A stretch of DNA of 6,136 nucleotides from Lachnoclostridium phytofermentans (GTDB lineage: Bacteria > Bacillota > Clostridia > Lachnospirales > Lachnospiraceae), in contig DPVV01000326.1 in the NCBI GenBank assembly GCA_003526525.1, positions 1-6,136 on the forward strand, written 5' to 3'. Shown here in pieces: positions 1 through 5,545 of the stretch. The position numbers were made by a program, and so were the translations under genes. The notes beneath the pieces were generated by a model. The model had not been told where the DNA came from, did no database searches, and saw nothing but the letters and a program-made list of their open reading frames with translations. Each line of letters begins with the position of its first letter. Position 1 is the stretch's first letter.

Positions 1-1
1 T

Positions 2-109
2 ATTGATAATGCTATAAATGAGTGGTATTTAGGCGAGAAAGGGCTAGAATATAAAGAAGAAGATTTACAAGATTTTAAGAGGTTTTTAATTAATGAAATA
101 CAGCAGTAA
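2..109 (+). CDS. C-terminal fragment of an unidentified protein (partial, 5' end outside window)
   Basis: An open frame enters from the left edge and runs for 35 codons to a TAA at 107-109. The visible peptide begins IDNAINEWYLGEKG and ends RFLINEIQQ. It is highly charged, rich in Glu and Lys, and looks like a soluble helical C-terminus with no membrane segment. Codon use is AT-rich like the rest of the window. I do not recognise the family, and 35 residues are too few to assign one. No obvious Rho-independent terminator follows, so read-through towards the gene at 267 is possible. Confidence reflects only that this is probably a real coding end. Confidence 0.5.
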   Translation: MDNAINEWYLGEKGLEYKEEDLQDFKRFLINEIQQ

Positions 110-159
110 TTTTAGTGTTTTCCACATAACTAAGAAATAGTATCGGAAATGCTAGAATG

Positions 160-190
160 TTGAAAACGAAAGAAGATGAAATTATGTAAT
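160..190 (+). promoter_or_regulatory. Weak candidate promoter upstream of the acetyltransferase fusion gene
   Basis: TTGAAA at 160-165 resembles a -35 box. It is followed by TATGTA (183-188, 17-bp spacer) or TGTAAT (185-190, 19-bp spacer) as possible -10 boxes. Neither combination is close to consensus, and the surrounding DNA is AT-rich, so chance matches are expected. It is listed because the downstream gene needs a promoter unless it is read from the gene ending at 109. Confidence 0.25.
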
Positions 191-233
191 GTAACGAGAA
201 CATGAAAAGTAATGAGACATAAAAAGTAATGGG
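182..233 (+). repeat. Three imperfect copies of a 17-bp direct repeat
   Basis: Copies at 200-216 and 217-233 are directly abutting and differ at 2 of 17 positions (consensus ACATRAAAAGTAATGRG). A weaker third copy at 182-198 matches 200-216 at 12 of 17 positions and is separated from it by one base. The array ends about 33 bp before the chosen start codon of the next gene. It may be a replication-slippage duplication or a set of regulator binding sites; the sequence alone does not decide. Confidence 0.6.
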
Positions 234-266
234 TAAGTGATAATAAAGTAGATGAGGTACATAACG

Positions 267-1742
267 ATGCTTAATATGACAGAAATAAACAACAAGATAA
301 AAGATTGCGCCATAACATGGGGAGCTTCTGGTGCAGTTACAATTTACAAGGATGAGAAATGTTGCCATAGGAATGTTTACGGTCTTGCTGATAGAGCAAA
401 GAAGTTACCTATCACAGAGGAAAGCACCTATTTATTACCCTACCATAATCGTTTTCTAATGGGATTATGTATTGGTAAACTAATTGATGACAAAAAATTA
501 AAGTTATCCGATACTCTTGATAAGTACATAAAAGAATATAGTCATGCTTCGAAAATAAGTGTGAAGCAACTTTGCTTAAAGCAAACTGGAATACCCGATT
601 TTTTTAATGGACAAATTATGAAGGAACTACAAAAAACAGATGAATATAAAAAAGTGGACGACGAAAAAAGAAGCCTCATTGAGCGTAAGCTTTTGGTTTT
701 TCCATGGTCATTTGATGAAGTACTTTCTCATGTAAACGGCATTGAATTAACATGTGCACCTGGAACAGAGCCAACAGATGATCTTGATAACATGTCAGAA
801 ACATTATTCATACGTGAAGTAATTGAACGTGCATCTAAGAAAAGTTTGGCAGACTTTGTACAAGATGAAATATTTAAACCGTTAATGATTCATGCTGTAT
901 ACAAACAGCCAGATACAAACCCTTACTCTGTATATCGGAATACTGCCTTTATGAATAGTGAATATGAACCGGATGAAAAAAATACATTTACTATGACTTT
1001 TACTGAAGCAGAGAAGCTTCTGAATGCTGTTGTAGAAAAGAAGTTATTATCTGAGAAGGCATGGAAAGCTATTTCTACGGCAGTAACGTTTGGTCAAAGC
1101 ATTGCCTTTAATTCACTTTATGGCTTACTAAGTGTACGTGATTTTTGTTACGGTAGCTTAGGGTGGAACTGTAATATCTGTGTAGATTGGGATACAAAAC
1201 TTGGTTTTTTATACCTAACGAATAGTGAGCATATGATAAGTCGTACAAGAGAAGGAATCAAATATTTCTTGAAAGAACTTTTAGAGGAAACAGCGGCAGC
1301 ATTTGTATATCCTAAGAATACGAAGCTTGTTCCTTTTAATAAAGATAACCTCTGGGATACGATGAGGCTCTCAATGCGTGATGATCAATTGGAATTCATG
1401 AACAATGCGCAAAGAGCGATATGTATAGCTTGTGCATATAAACAAAAATTGTTCGTACTAACGGAAGGGCTTCGATCGATTGGTTTAATCGCATTTACCG
1501 TTGATAAGAAACATCAGAAATACTATATAGAAAGTGTATTAATTGACCAAAAATATCAGCAGCGAGGCTTTGGTAAGATAATGTTAACGAAAGGTATTGA
1601 TTATCTCAAGTTACAAGGCTGTAAGTACCTGACTATCGGAGTTCATCGATTTAATGTGCCTGCTCAAAAACTATATACATCGGTTGGATTCAGAGTGAAG
1701 ACTGTATATGATGACTTTATAGAGATGGAAGCAGAACTATAA
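267..1742 (+). CDS. Inactive beta-lactamase-like domain fused to a GNAT N-acetyltransferase
   Basis: The protein has 491 residues. Residues about 10-345 follow the serine beta-lactamase/class C PBP-like fold: a GKLIDDKKLKLSDTLDKYI segment, the KQLCLKQTGIPDF segment, PGT at 165-167 and KSLADFVQDEIFKPL. The catalytic motifs are gone. The SxxK position reads YHNR (59-62), the YxN region reads LDN or DNM (173-176), and the HxG position reads SLG (297-299). Residues about 365-491 form a GNAT domain, with the acetyl-CoA-binding motif QQRGFGK (431-437) and the usual motif B, N463 through LY (469-470) to GF (474-475). It should therefore acetylate an unknown amine, perhaps with the dead hydrolase fold binding the ligand; that role is inference. 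No signal peptide is seen, so it is cytosolic. I chose ATG 267 because TGAGGT (253-258) sits 8 bp upstream; an in-frame ATG at 252 lacks a ribosome site. A terminator follows, so it is probably monocistronic. Confidence 0.88.
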   Translation: MLNMTEINNKIKDCAITWGASGAVTIYKDEKCCHRNVYGLADRAKKLPITEESTYLLPYHNRFLMGLCIGKLIDDKKLKLSDTLDKYIKEYSHASKISVKQLCLKQTGIPDFFNGQIMKELQKTDEYKKVDDEKRSLIERKLLVFPWSFDEVLSHVNGIELTCAPGTEPTDDLDNMSETLFIREVIERASKKSLADFVQDEIFKPLMIHAVYKQPDTNPYSVYRNTAFMNSEYEPDEKNTFTMTFTEAEKLLNAVVEKKLLSEKAWKAISTAVTFGQSIAFNSLYGLLSVRDFCYGSLGWNCNICVDWDTKLGFLYLTNSEHMISRTREGIKYFLKELLEETAAAFVYPKNTKLVPFNKDNLWDTMRLSMRDDQLEFMNNAQRAICIACAYKQKLFVLTEGLRSIGLIAFTVDKKHQKYYIESVLIDQKYQQRGFGKIMLTKGIDYLKLQGCKYLTIGVHRFNVPAQKLYTSVGFRVKTVYDDFIEMEAEL

Positions 1743-1763
1743 TTGAAAAAATAAATTATTAAT

Positions 1764-1803
1764 ATCGCAATTCTTTGAAGTTAAAGAGTTGCGATTTTTA
1801 TTT
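1764..1803 (+). terminator. Rho-independent terminator of the acetyltransferase fusion gene
   Basis: A 13-bp stem pairs 1764-1776 with 1783-1795, with one T-G wobble, around a 6-base loop (GAAGTT). The T-rich run TTTTTATTT follows directly at 1795-1803. It lies 22 bp after the stop codon at 1742 and should insulate the downstream operon from upstream transcription. Confidence 0.9.
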
Positions 1804-1825
1804 ATGATAAGGAAAAGCTCAGGCG

Positions 1826-1856
1826 AGAATTAAGCAATGAAAACGTAAGTAATTCT
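1826..1856. repeat. Short inverted repeat upstream of the operon promoter
   Basis: AGAATTA at 1826-1832 is the exact reverse complement of TAATTCT at 1850-1856, separated by 17 bases. It lies about 53 bp upstream of the -35 box of the luxE operon promoter. An activator or repressor site is possible, but in DNA this AT-rich a 7-bp palindrome can arise by chance. Confidence 0.25.
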
Positions 1857-1908
1857 ATGAATTTTTCCATTTGCATGAGGATTATTGTAATAATAAAAAT
1901 GTAAAAAA

Positions 1909-1938
1909 TTGCTTTTTTTATTATTAATATGTTATAAT
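1909..1938 (+). promoter_or_regulatory. Extended -10 promoter of the luxE-luxC-flavoprotein operon
   Basis: TTGCTT (1909-1914) serves as the -35 box and a perfect TATAAT (1933-1938) as the -10 box, with an 18-bp spacer. A TG dinucleotide at 1930-1931 gives an extended -10 (TGnTATAAT). Transcription would start near 1945, leaving a leader of about 170-190 nucleotides before luxE. The promoter lies downstream of the terminator at 1764-1803 and is the only good sigma-A-type match in this gap. Confidence 0.75.
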
Positions 1939-1962
1939 ATGAATAATCAATTAAAAATTTAT

Positions 1963-2019
1963 CCTTGGTTTTGGGATAAAATTAACCGAGGAAAAGCATG
2001 TTTCGTGAACTTTTCCTTG
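1963..2019 (+). promoter_or_regulatory. Structured leader with two mutually exclusive hairpins
   Basis: Stem 1 pairs 1963-1970 with 1984-1991 (8 bp, one G-U, 13-base loop). Stem 2 pairs 1987-1996 with 2010-2019 (10 bp, one G-U, 13-base loop). Bases 1987-1991 are shared, so only one stem can form at a time. Both would bury GAGG at 1988-1991, the likely ribosome site of the short leader reading frame. No T-run follows stem 2, so this is not a simple terminator, and I match it to no known riboswitch class. Regulation by attenuation or translation control is inference. Confidence 0.4.
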
Positions 2020-2030
2020 TCATGAATTGA
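1998..2030 (+). CDS. Possible 10-residue leader peptide upstream of luxE
   Basis: ATG at 1998 begins a 10-codon frame (MFRELFLVMN) ending at TGA 2028-2030, followed at once by a second TGA at 2031-2033. It has a plausible ribosome site, GAGG at 1988-1991, 6 bases upstream. It is in the same frame as luxE, and an ATG at 2034 directly follows the double stop, so a terminating ribosome could reinitiate into an extended luxE frame. The frame sits inside the stem 2 hairpin. A chance frame of this length is common, so translation is unproven. Confidence 0.25.
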   Translation: MFRELFLVMN

Positions 2031-2114
2031 TGAATGATTGAACCATCACAATATTTATTAAAGGGCAGGAATAGGAACAAAAAAAGAATTTATATTACTC
2101 TATATATTAGAACT

Positions 2115-3257
2115 ATGCAAAAGGAGGAGATTGTAATAAATAACATACAAAAGTTGTATCAATCAAAAAAAATATATGATTTAGAAGGTACGGAACGGTA
2201 TTTTGTTGCTGCTATCAAAGATAATATGGAGTTTCATAATCAGCATTGTAAGCGTTATGCACAGATATTAAAAAAGCAAGGGATTGTAAAAGATGATATT
2301 CATTCCATCGAAGACTTACATAGAATTCCCCCACTTCCAACGTTGTATTACAAAAAGAAAAGAATTGCATCCTTACCTAGTAAGAAGATGGTAATAAAAG
2401 CAACATCTTCAGGCACAAGTGGAGTAAAAAGTAAGATAGGCTATGATGCAAAAGGGTTATATTATGGGGCTCACATGGTGTATCGTATAGCAAAGTATCA
2501 TAAGCTCCTATCAACGAAACCAACCAATTATATTCTCCTCGGATTTCAGCAAGGGAAAGAAAATCAAGCAGTAACAGCAAAGACTTTGCTTGGTTCAACT
2601 TATTTTGCACCAGCGAAAGAGAGAGTATATGCGTTACAATATGTGAATGGTAGCTATGAATTTAATATAAAGGGTATGTTAAAAGCTTTAATGAAGTTTA
2701 GCAAACAATCAAATCCTGTTCGTATCATAGGATTTCCTGCATATGCCCTATTTTTGGCCAATGAATTAGAAAAAAGAAAAAAGCGTTTTACATTACCTAA
2801 GGGATCCAAAGTAATTCTTGGTGGTGGATGGAAACAGTTTTATTCAGATCGTGTAGACAAGAAATTACTTTATCAAAAGATTCAGAGGACTCTTGGAATC
2901 GAGGAAGAAAATATTCGTGAATTTTATGGTGCGGTGGAACATCCGATGCCATATTGCGATTGTAAAAATCACCATTTTCACGTACCTATCTACAGCCGTG
3001 TACTGGTAAGAGATGTAGATACTTTATTACCAGTGCCAAACGGTAAGGTGGGTATTCTAAATTTTCTTTCTCCATTGCTTTCAAGTATGCCATTAACAAG
3101 TGTTATGACAGATGATTTAGGAGTATTACATGATGGAGCCGAGTGCGGATGTGGTATCACAGCACCTTACTTTGAAGTTCTAGGAAGAGTCGGACTTTGT
3201 GACATACATACCTGTGCGTGGGGGGCAGGAGAGCTGCTGGGAGGTAATAGAATATGA
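2115..3257 (+). CDS. luxE: LuxE-like acyl-protein synthetase
   Basis: LuxE enzymes activate a fatty or other carboxylic acid with ATP to an acyl-adenylate, hold the acyl group on a cysteine, and pass it to LuxC. From ATG 2115 the protein has 380 residues, close to usual LuxE length. Visible motifs are the adenylate-forming phosphate loop ATSSGTSG (96-103), EFYGAVEHP (269-277), the acidic TDDLG (332-336), CGCG (344-347) and GR (357-358). Cys367 in HTCAWGAGELL, with Cys362 as alternative, is the likely acyl acceptor by position. The start is uncertain: ATG 2115 and the in-frame ATG 2034 (407 residues) lack good ribosome sites, while AAGGAGG at 2121-2127 lies 8 bases before an ATA at 2136. The 3' end overlaps luxC by 4 bp (ATGA), indicating translational coupling. 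No luxD or luxAB is nearby, so the natural acyl substrate is unknown. Confidence 0.88.
   Translation: MQKEEIVINNIQKLYQSKKIYDLEGTERYFVAAIKDNMEFHNQHCKRYAQILKKQGIVKDDIHSIEDLHRIPPLPTLYYKKKRIASLPSKKMVIKATSSGTSGVKSKIGYDAKGLYYGAHMVYRIAKYHKLLSTKPTNYILLGFQQGKENQAVTAKTLLGSTYFAPAKERVYALQYVNGSYEFNIKGMLKALMKFSKQSNPVRIIGFPAYALFLANELEKRKKRFTLPKGSKVILGGGWKQFYSDRVDKKLLYQKIQRTLGIEEENIREFYGAVEHPMPYCDCKNHHFHVPIYSRVLVRDVDTLLPVPNGKVGILNFLSPLLSSMPLTSVMTDDLGVLHDGAECGCGITAPYFEVLGRVGLCDIHTCAWGAGELLGGNRI
2121..2127 (+). promoter_or_regulatory. Near-perfect Shine-Dalgarno sequence inside the annotated luxE start region
   Basis: AAGGAGG at 2121-2127 is the strongest ribosome site near luxE, yet it lies 6 bp inside the frame that begins at ATG 2115. 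At ideal spacing (8 bases) the in-frame codon is ATA at 2136-2138. Starting there would give (M)NNIQKLYQ, a natural-looking LuxE N-terminus. The nearest in-frame TTG is at 2154, too far away. TTG at 2131 is followed at once by TAA. The true start may be ATA, or a former ATG changed to ATA. Confidence 0.6.
3239..3245 (+). promoter_or_regulatory. Ribosome binding site of luxC
   Basis: GGGAGGT lies within the last codons of luxE and 8 bases before the luxC ATG at 3254. It confirms that start and the overlap arrangement. Confidence 0.85.
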
Positions 3258-4501
3258 TATTATACGGTGGTGAAGTACTAGAATCAAGTCAAACAAAGCA
3301 GGCATTAAAAGACATATATCCTCGAATCCTCAAAACGTTGGGGCAAGGGATATTACCTTCCAAAGAAGTGATTATGGCTTGCCATCAATTATCAAAGCGT
3401 ATTATCGCGGGGGAATACCAAAAACTACTCGGTGAATTTTTAACAGAGGAACAGATCGCAAAGACTGCACAGATGTTATCCGCAGAGTGTTTAGTTCGGA
3501 AGATTCGAATCGAACTTGGTGTAGCAGTTGGAGAATGTCTCCCTGAAACTTCTCATCAGATCATGCCTTTGGGTGTATTATTCCATATTGCTGCCGGTAA
3601 TATGGAGGGGTTACCTGTCTATAGTGTGATTGAGGGACTTCTGGCGGGGAACATTAATATCGTAAAGCTACCGGCCTCAGATTCGGGAATTACCGTTAAG
3701 TTATTACAGGAGTTAATTAGCGTTGAACCAAAATTAAAAGATTATATCTATGTATTCGATACTCCATCCAGTCATTTGGAAGAGCTTACGGCAATGGCTA
3801 AGATGGCAAATGCTATCGTTGTCTGGGGTGGAGATGAAACAATGAAATCCGTAAGAAACTTTGCTTCTGTTGATACTAGGCTGATTGAATGGGGACATAG
3901 AAAGAGCTTTGCTTATCTTACAAAAGATGCGATTACAGACAAGGCATTAATTGAGCTTGCTACTCATATAGTAACTACGAAGCAAATACTTTGTAGCTCC
4001 TGTCAGGGAATCTATCTTCATACGGATGTAATGGAGGACTTGGACAGTTTTTGTGAAAGATTTTTACCCATCTTAGAAAGTGCGGTTGCAAAAGAGCAGC
4101 CTCTTAATATAGGCATAAGAGCGCAGATTTCGCTTCTTTTGTTTCATGATGAATTAATTGAATCAAATGGAAAATTATACAAAGGGAAACATTGTAGTTT
4201 AAAGGCGTTACCAGATGCTGAACTAACGTCTTCCTATACCCATGCGAATCTATGGGTTAGAGGACTTAAGAGAAATGACATCATAGAGAAATTACATAAG
4301 AACAAAGGATACTTACAGACAGTAGGTTTGGTTTGTCGGGAAAATGAATGGAATGAATTATCGAATTACTTTTTCCACGCAGGAGTAACCAAAGTTACAG
4401 TTCCCAAATTCATGTCTTATATGGATGAGCTGGAAACCCACGATGGAGAATATCCACTGAGAAGATACGTAAGAATTGTAAATGGAAGAGTTTTGTCTTA
4501 G
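3254..4501 (+). CDS. luxC: LuxC-like acyl-CoA/acyl-protein reductase
   Basis: LuxC enzymes take an acyl group from LuxE (or acyl-CoA), hold it as a thioester on an active-site cysteine and reduce it with NADPH to the aldehyde. The 415-residue product is slightly shorter than the classical lux enzymes. It shows the aldehyde-dehydrogenase-like cofactor-binding segments PLGVLFHIAAGNMEGLPVYS (105-124), LPASDSG (139-145) and WGGDETMKSVR (191-201). The probable catalytic cysteine is Cys247 in ILCSSCQG, and the C-terminal DGEYPLRRYVRIV is typical of the family. Cys250 makes the active site CSSC, where the familiar motif is CSSPQ. Its ATG overlaps the luxE stop by 4 bp, so the two are translated together and probably work as a complex in the cytosol. 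The flavoprotein gene follows after 11 bp. Function as an aldehyde-forming reductase is well supported; the substrate is not. Confidence 0.9.
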   Translation: MILYGGEVLESSQTKQALKDIYPRILKTLGQGILPSKEVIMACHQLSKRIIAGEYQKLLGEFLTEEQIAKTAQMLSAECLVRKIRIELGVAVGECLPETSHQIMPLGVLFHIAAGNMEGLPVYSVIEGLLAGNINIVKLPASDSGITVKLLQELISVEPKLKDYIYVFDTPSSHLEELTAMAKMANAIVVWGGDETMKSVRNFASVDTRLIEWGHRKSFAYLTKDAITDKALIELATHIVTTKQILCSSCQGIYLHTDVMEDLDSFCERFLPILESAVAKEQPLNIGIRAQISLLLFHDELIESNGKLYKGKHCSLKALPDAELTSSYTHANLWVRGLKRNDIIEKLHKNKGYLQTVGLVCRENEWNELSNYFFHAGVTKVTVPKFMSYMDELETHDGEYPLRRYVRIVNGRVLS

Positions 4502-4505
4502 GAGG
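4500..4505 (+). promoter_or_regulatory. Ribosome binding site of the flavoprotein gene
   Basis: A perfect AGGAGG overlaps the luxC stop codon and lies 7 bases before ATG 4513. It fixes the start and shows the gene is part of the operon. Confidence 0.9.
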
Positions 4506-4512
4506 ATTTACG

Positions 4513-5445
4513 ATGAGTTCGTTTCAGGATTTACGAATTGTGGATAATTTCTACCAAACGTCAGCATTTTTCCCCATGCCGACAGTCTTAGTAAGTACCT
4601 TAGCGGAAGATGGAAAAACATCCATTGGTTCCTATTCTCTTTGTTTTCCATACTACATAGCTGGCAGAGAATATTATGCTATGCTCTTAGAGTGTTGGAA
4701 TTCTTCGAATACAGCGCAGAATATCTTAAGAAACGGTACTTGCTCACTTAATTTTATTGAAGATAGCCTAGAAGACTTTAAAGAAGCAGTTCGACTTGGA
4801 TTTCCAGGGGAAACAGCAGCAGAAAAAATGGCAAACTGTAAATTTGCTCTTGAAGCGGGGCTTGCAGGTGAAGATGGAACCAAACGTCCTCTGATCATAT
4901 CAAAAGCGTATCAGGTATTTGAATGCACTTGGATTTCTGACTTAGAAGGAGCAAGAGAAGATAGTAAAAAGATCGGTCAACTAGAAGGAGTGGAACCACC
5001 TTATCGCAACTTTAATGGGATAACTAGTAAGTTCGGAGCTCATTTTATCCTACGAATTGATAAAATACTGATGAAGAAAAAACAATACGATGCAATTATT
5101 GATGGGGTTAAAGCATCTGCGTTCCCTAGAGTTCCAGTAGATTATGGATATCGTGATTCGACGAATTTTTGGTATACAAAGTTTCGTCGTCCAAAGGCTG
5201 TGAAAATTCCTGCGGGAAAAGAAGCGGATTTAACTTCTGTTGTGTATGCAGCAAATCGTATGGATGCGGAGATAAAATTTACAAAAGAGGCGTGTATGAA
5301 GTTAGTAAGAGTTCCACGCATTTTCCTAAAAACAGCACTGCAAGGGTGCATTGACTGGGCAAAAGAAAATGGTGTTACGTTGATTACAGAAGAACATATG
5401 CAGATGATTAGTGATAAGAGGGCGAAGGAGAAAAAAAGTAAATAA
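4513..5445 (+). CDS. Flavin-reductase-like split-barrel protein with PCP_red-like C-terminus
   Basis: The protein has 310 residues. Residues about 10-190 resemble the flavin reductase/FMN-binding split-barrel family: PMPTVLVSTLAEDGKTSIGS (21-40), then SSNTAQNILRNGTCSLNF (64-81), the usual loop around the flavin phosphate, and KFGAHFILRIDKIL (173-186). Members bind FMN and either reduce free flavin with NAD(P)H or act as electron carriers. After a linker, residues about 255-303 (FTKEACMKLVRVPRIF, then WAKENGVTLITEEHM) resemble PCP_red (PF08369), the small domain ending the ChlB/BchB subunit of light-independent protochlorophyllide reductase; this is pattern recognition, not a search. The gene is 11 bp after luxC with its own strong ribosome site, so it is the third operon member. 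It may supply reduced flavin or use the aldehyde made by LuxC; neither is proven. The C-terminus is very lysine-rich. No signal peptide or membrane segment is seen. Confidence 0.82.
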   Translation: MSSFQDLRIVDNFYQTSAFFPMPTVLVSTLAEDGKTSIGSYSLCFPYYIAGREYYAMLLECWNSSNTAQNILRNGTCSLNFIEDSLEDFKEAVRLGFPGETAAEKMANCKFALEAGLAGEDGTKRPLIISKAYQVFECTWISDLEGAREDSKKIGQLEGVEPPYRNFNGITSKFGAHFILRIDKILMKKKQYDAIIDGVKASAFPRVPVDYGYRDSTNFWYTKFRRPKAVKIPAGKEADLTSVVYAANRMDAEIKFTKEACMKLVRVPRIFLKTALQGCIDWAKENGVTLITEEHMQMISDKRAKEKKSK

Positions 5446-5457
5446 AGAAAACATATT

Positions 5458-5520
5458 AAAAATCCATGAAACAAAGTAAAGGTTGAAATCTTGGTCTTAC
5501 AGCGTTTCATGGATTTCTGT
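5458..5520. terminator. Shared hairpin between convergent genes, probable bidirectional terminator
   Basis: AAATCCATGAAAC (5460-5472) is the exact reverse complement of 5504-5516, a 13-bp stem around a 31-base loop; GTAA (5476-5479) and TTAC (5497-5500) can pair inside the loop. On the - strand the stem ends in TTTTT, giving a reasonable terminator 30 bp after the aldo/keto reductase stop. On the + strand the following TTTCTGTATATT is only moderately T-rich, so termination of the luxE operon here is less certain. The loop is unusually long for an intrinsic terminator. Confidence 0.65.
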
Positions 5521-5545
5521 ATATTATCTATTTCTTAGCTTATGT

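Noticed and set aside
90..368. 92-codon frame on the - strand rich in hydrophobic residues
   Set aside because: It overlaps the 5' part of the acetyltransferase fusion gene and the repeat array, has no family resemblance, and its hydrophobicity is what antisense reading of AT-rich DNA gives.
1811..1997. GGAAAAGC occurring at 1811-1818 and 1990-1997 as a possible paired site
   Set aside because: An 8-base match in AT/purine-rich DNA is readily due to chance and the flanks do not match.
1945..2033. Known riboswitch or T-box in the luxE leader
   Set aside because: I looked for TPP, FMN, SAM, c-di-GMP and T-box landmark sequences and saw none. Only generic hairpins can be supported.
2377..2610. 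77-codon frame on the - strand inside luxE
   Set aside because: It lies wholly antisense to a well-supported gene and has a low-complexity Leu/Ser composition.
4674..4898. 74-codon frame on the - strand inside the flavoprotein gene
   Set aside because: It lies antisense to a well-supported coding region and its composition resembles no known family.
5169..5354. 61-codon + strand frame with several cysteines
   Set aside because: It is an alternate-frame shadow of the flavoprotein gene, with no separate ribosome site.
5142..5510. 122-codon frame on the - strand with a Phe/Leu/Ile-rich start resembling a membrane segment
   Set aside because: It is antisense to the PCP_red-like tail, and the hydrophobic run is the complement of its Lys/Glu-rich end. 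It also begins inside the terminator hairpin.
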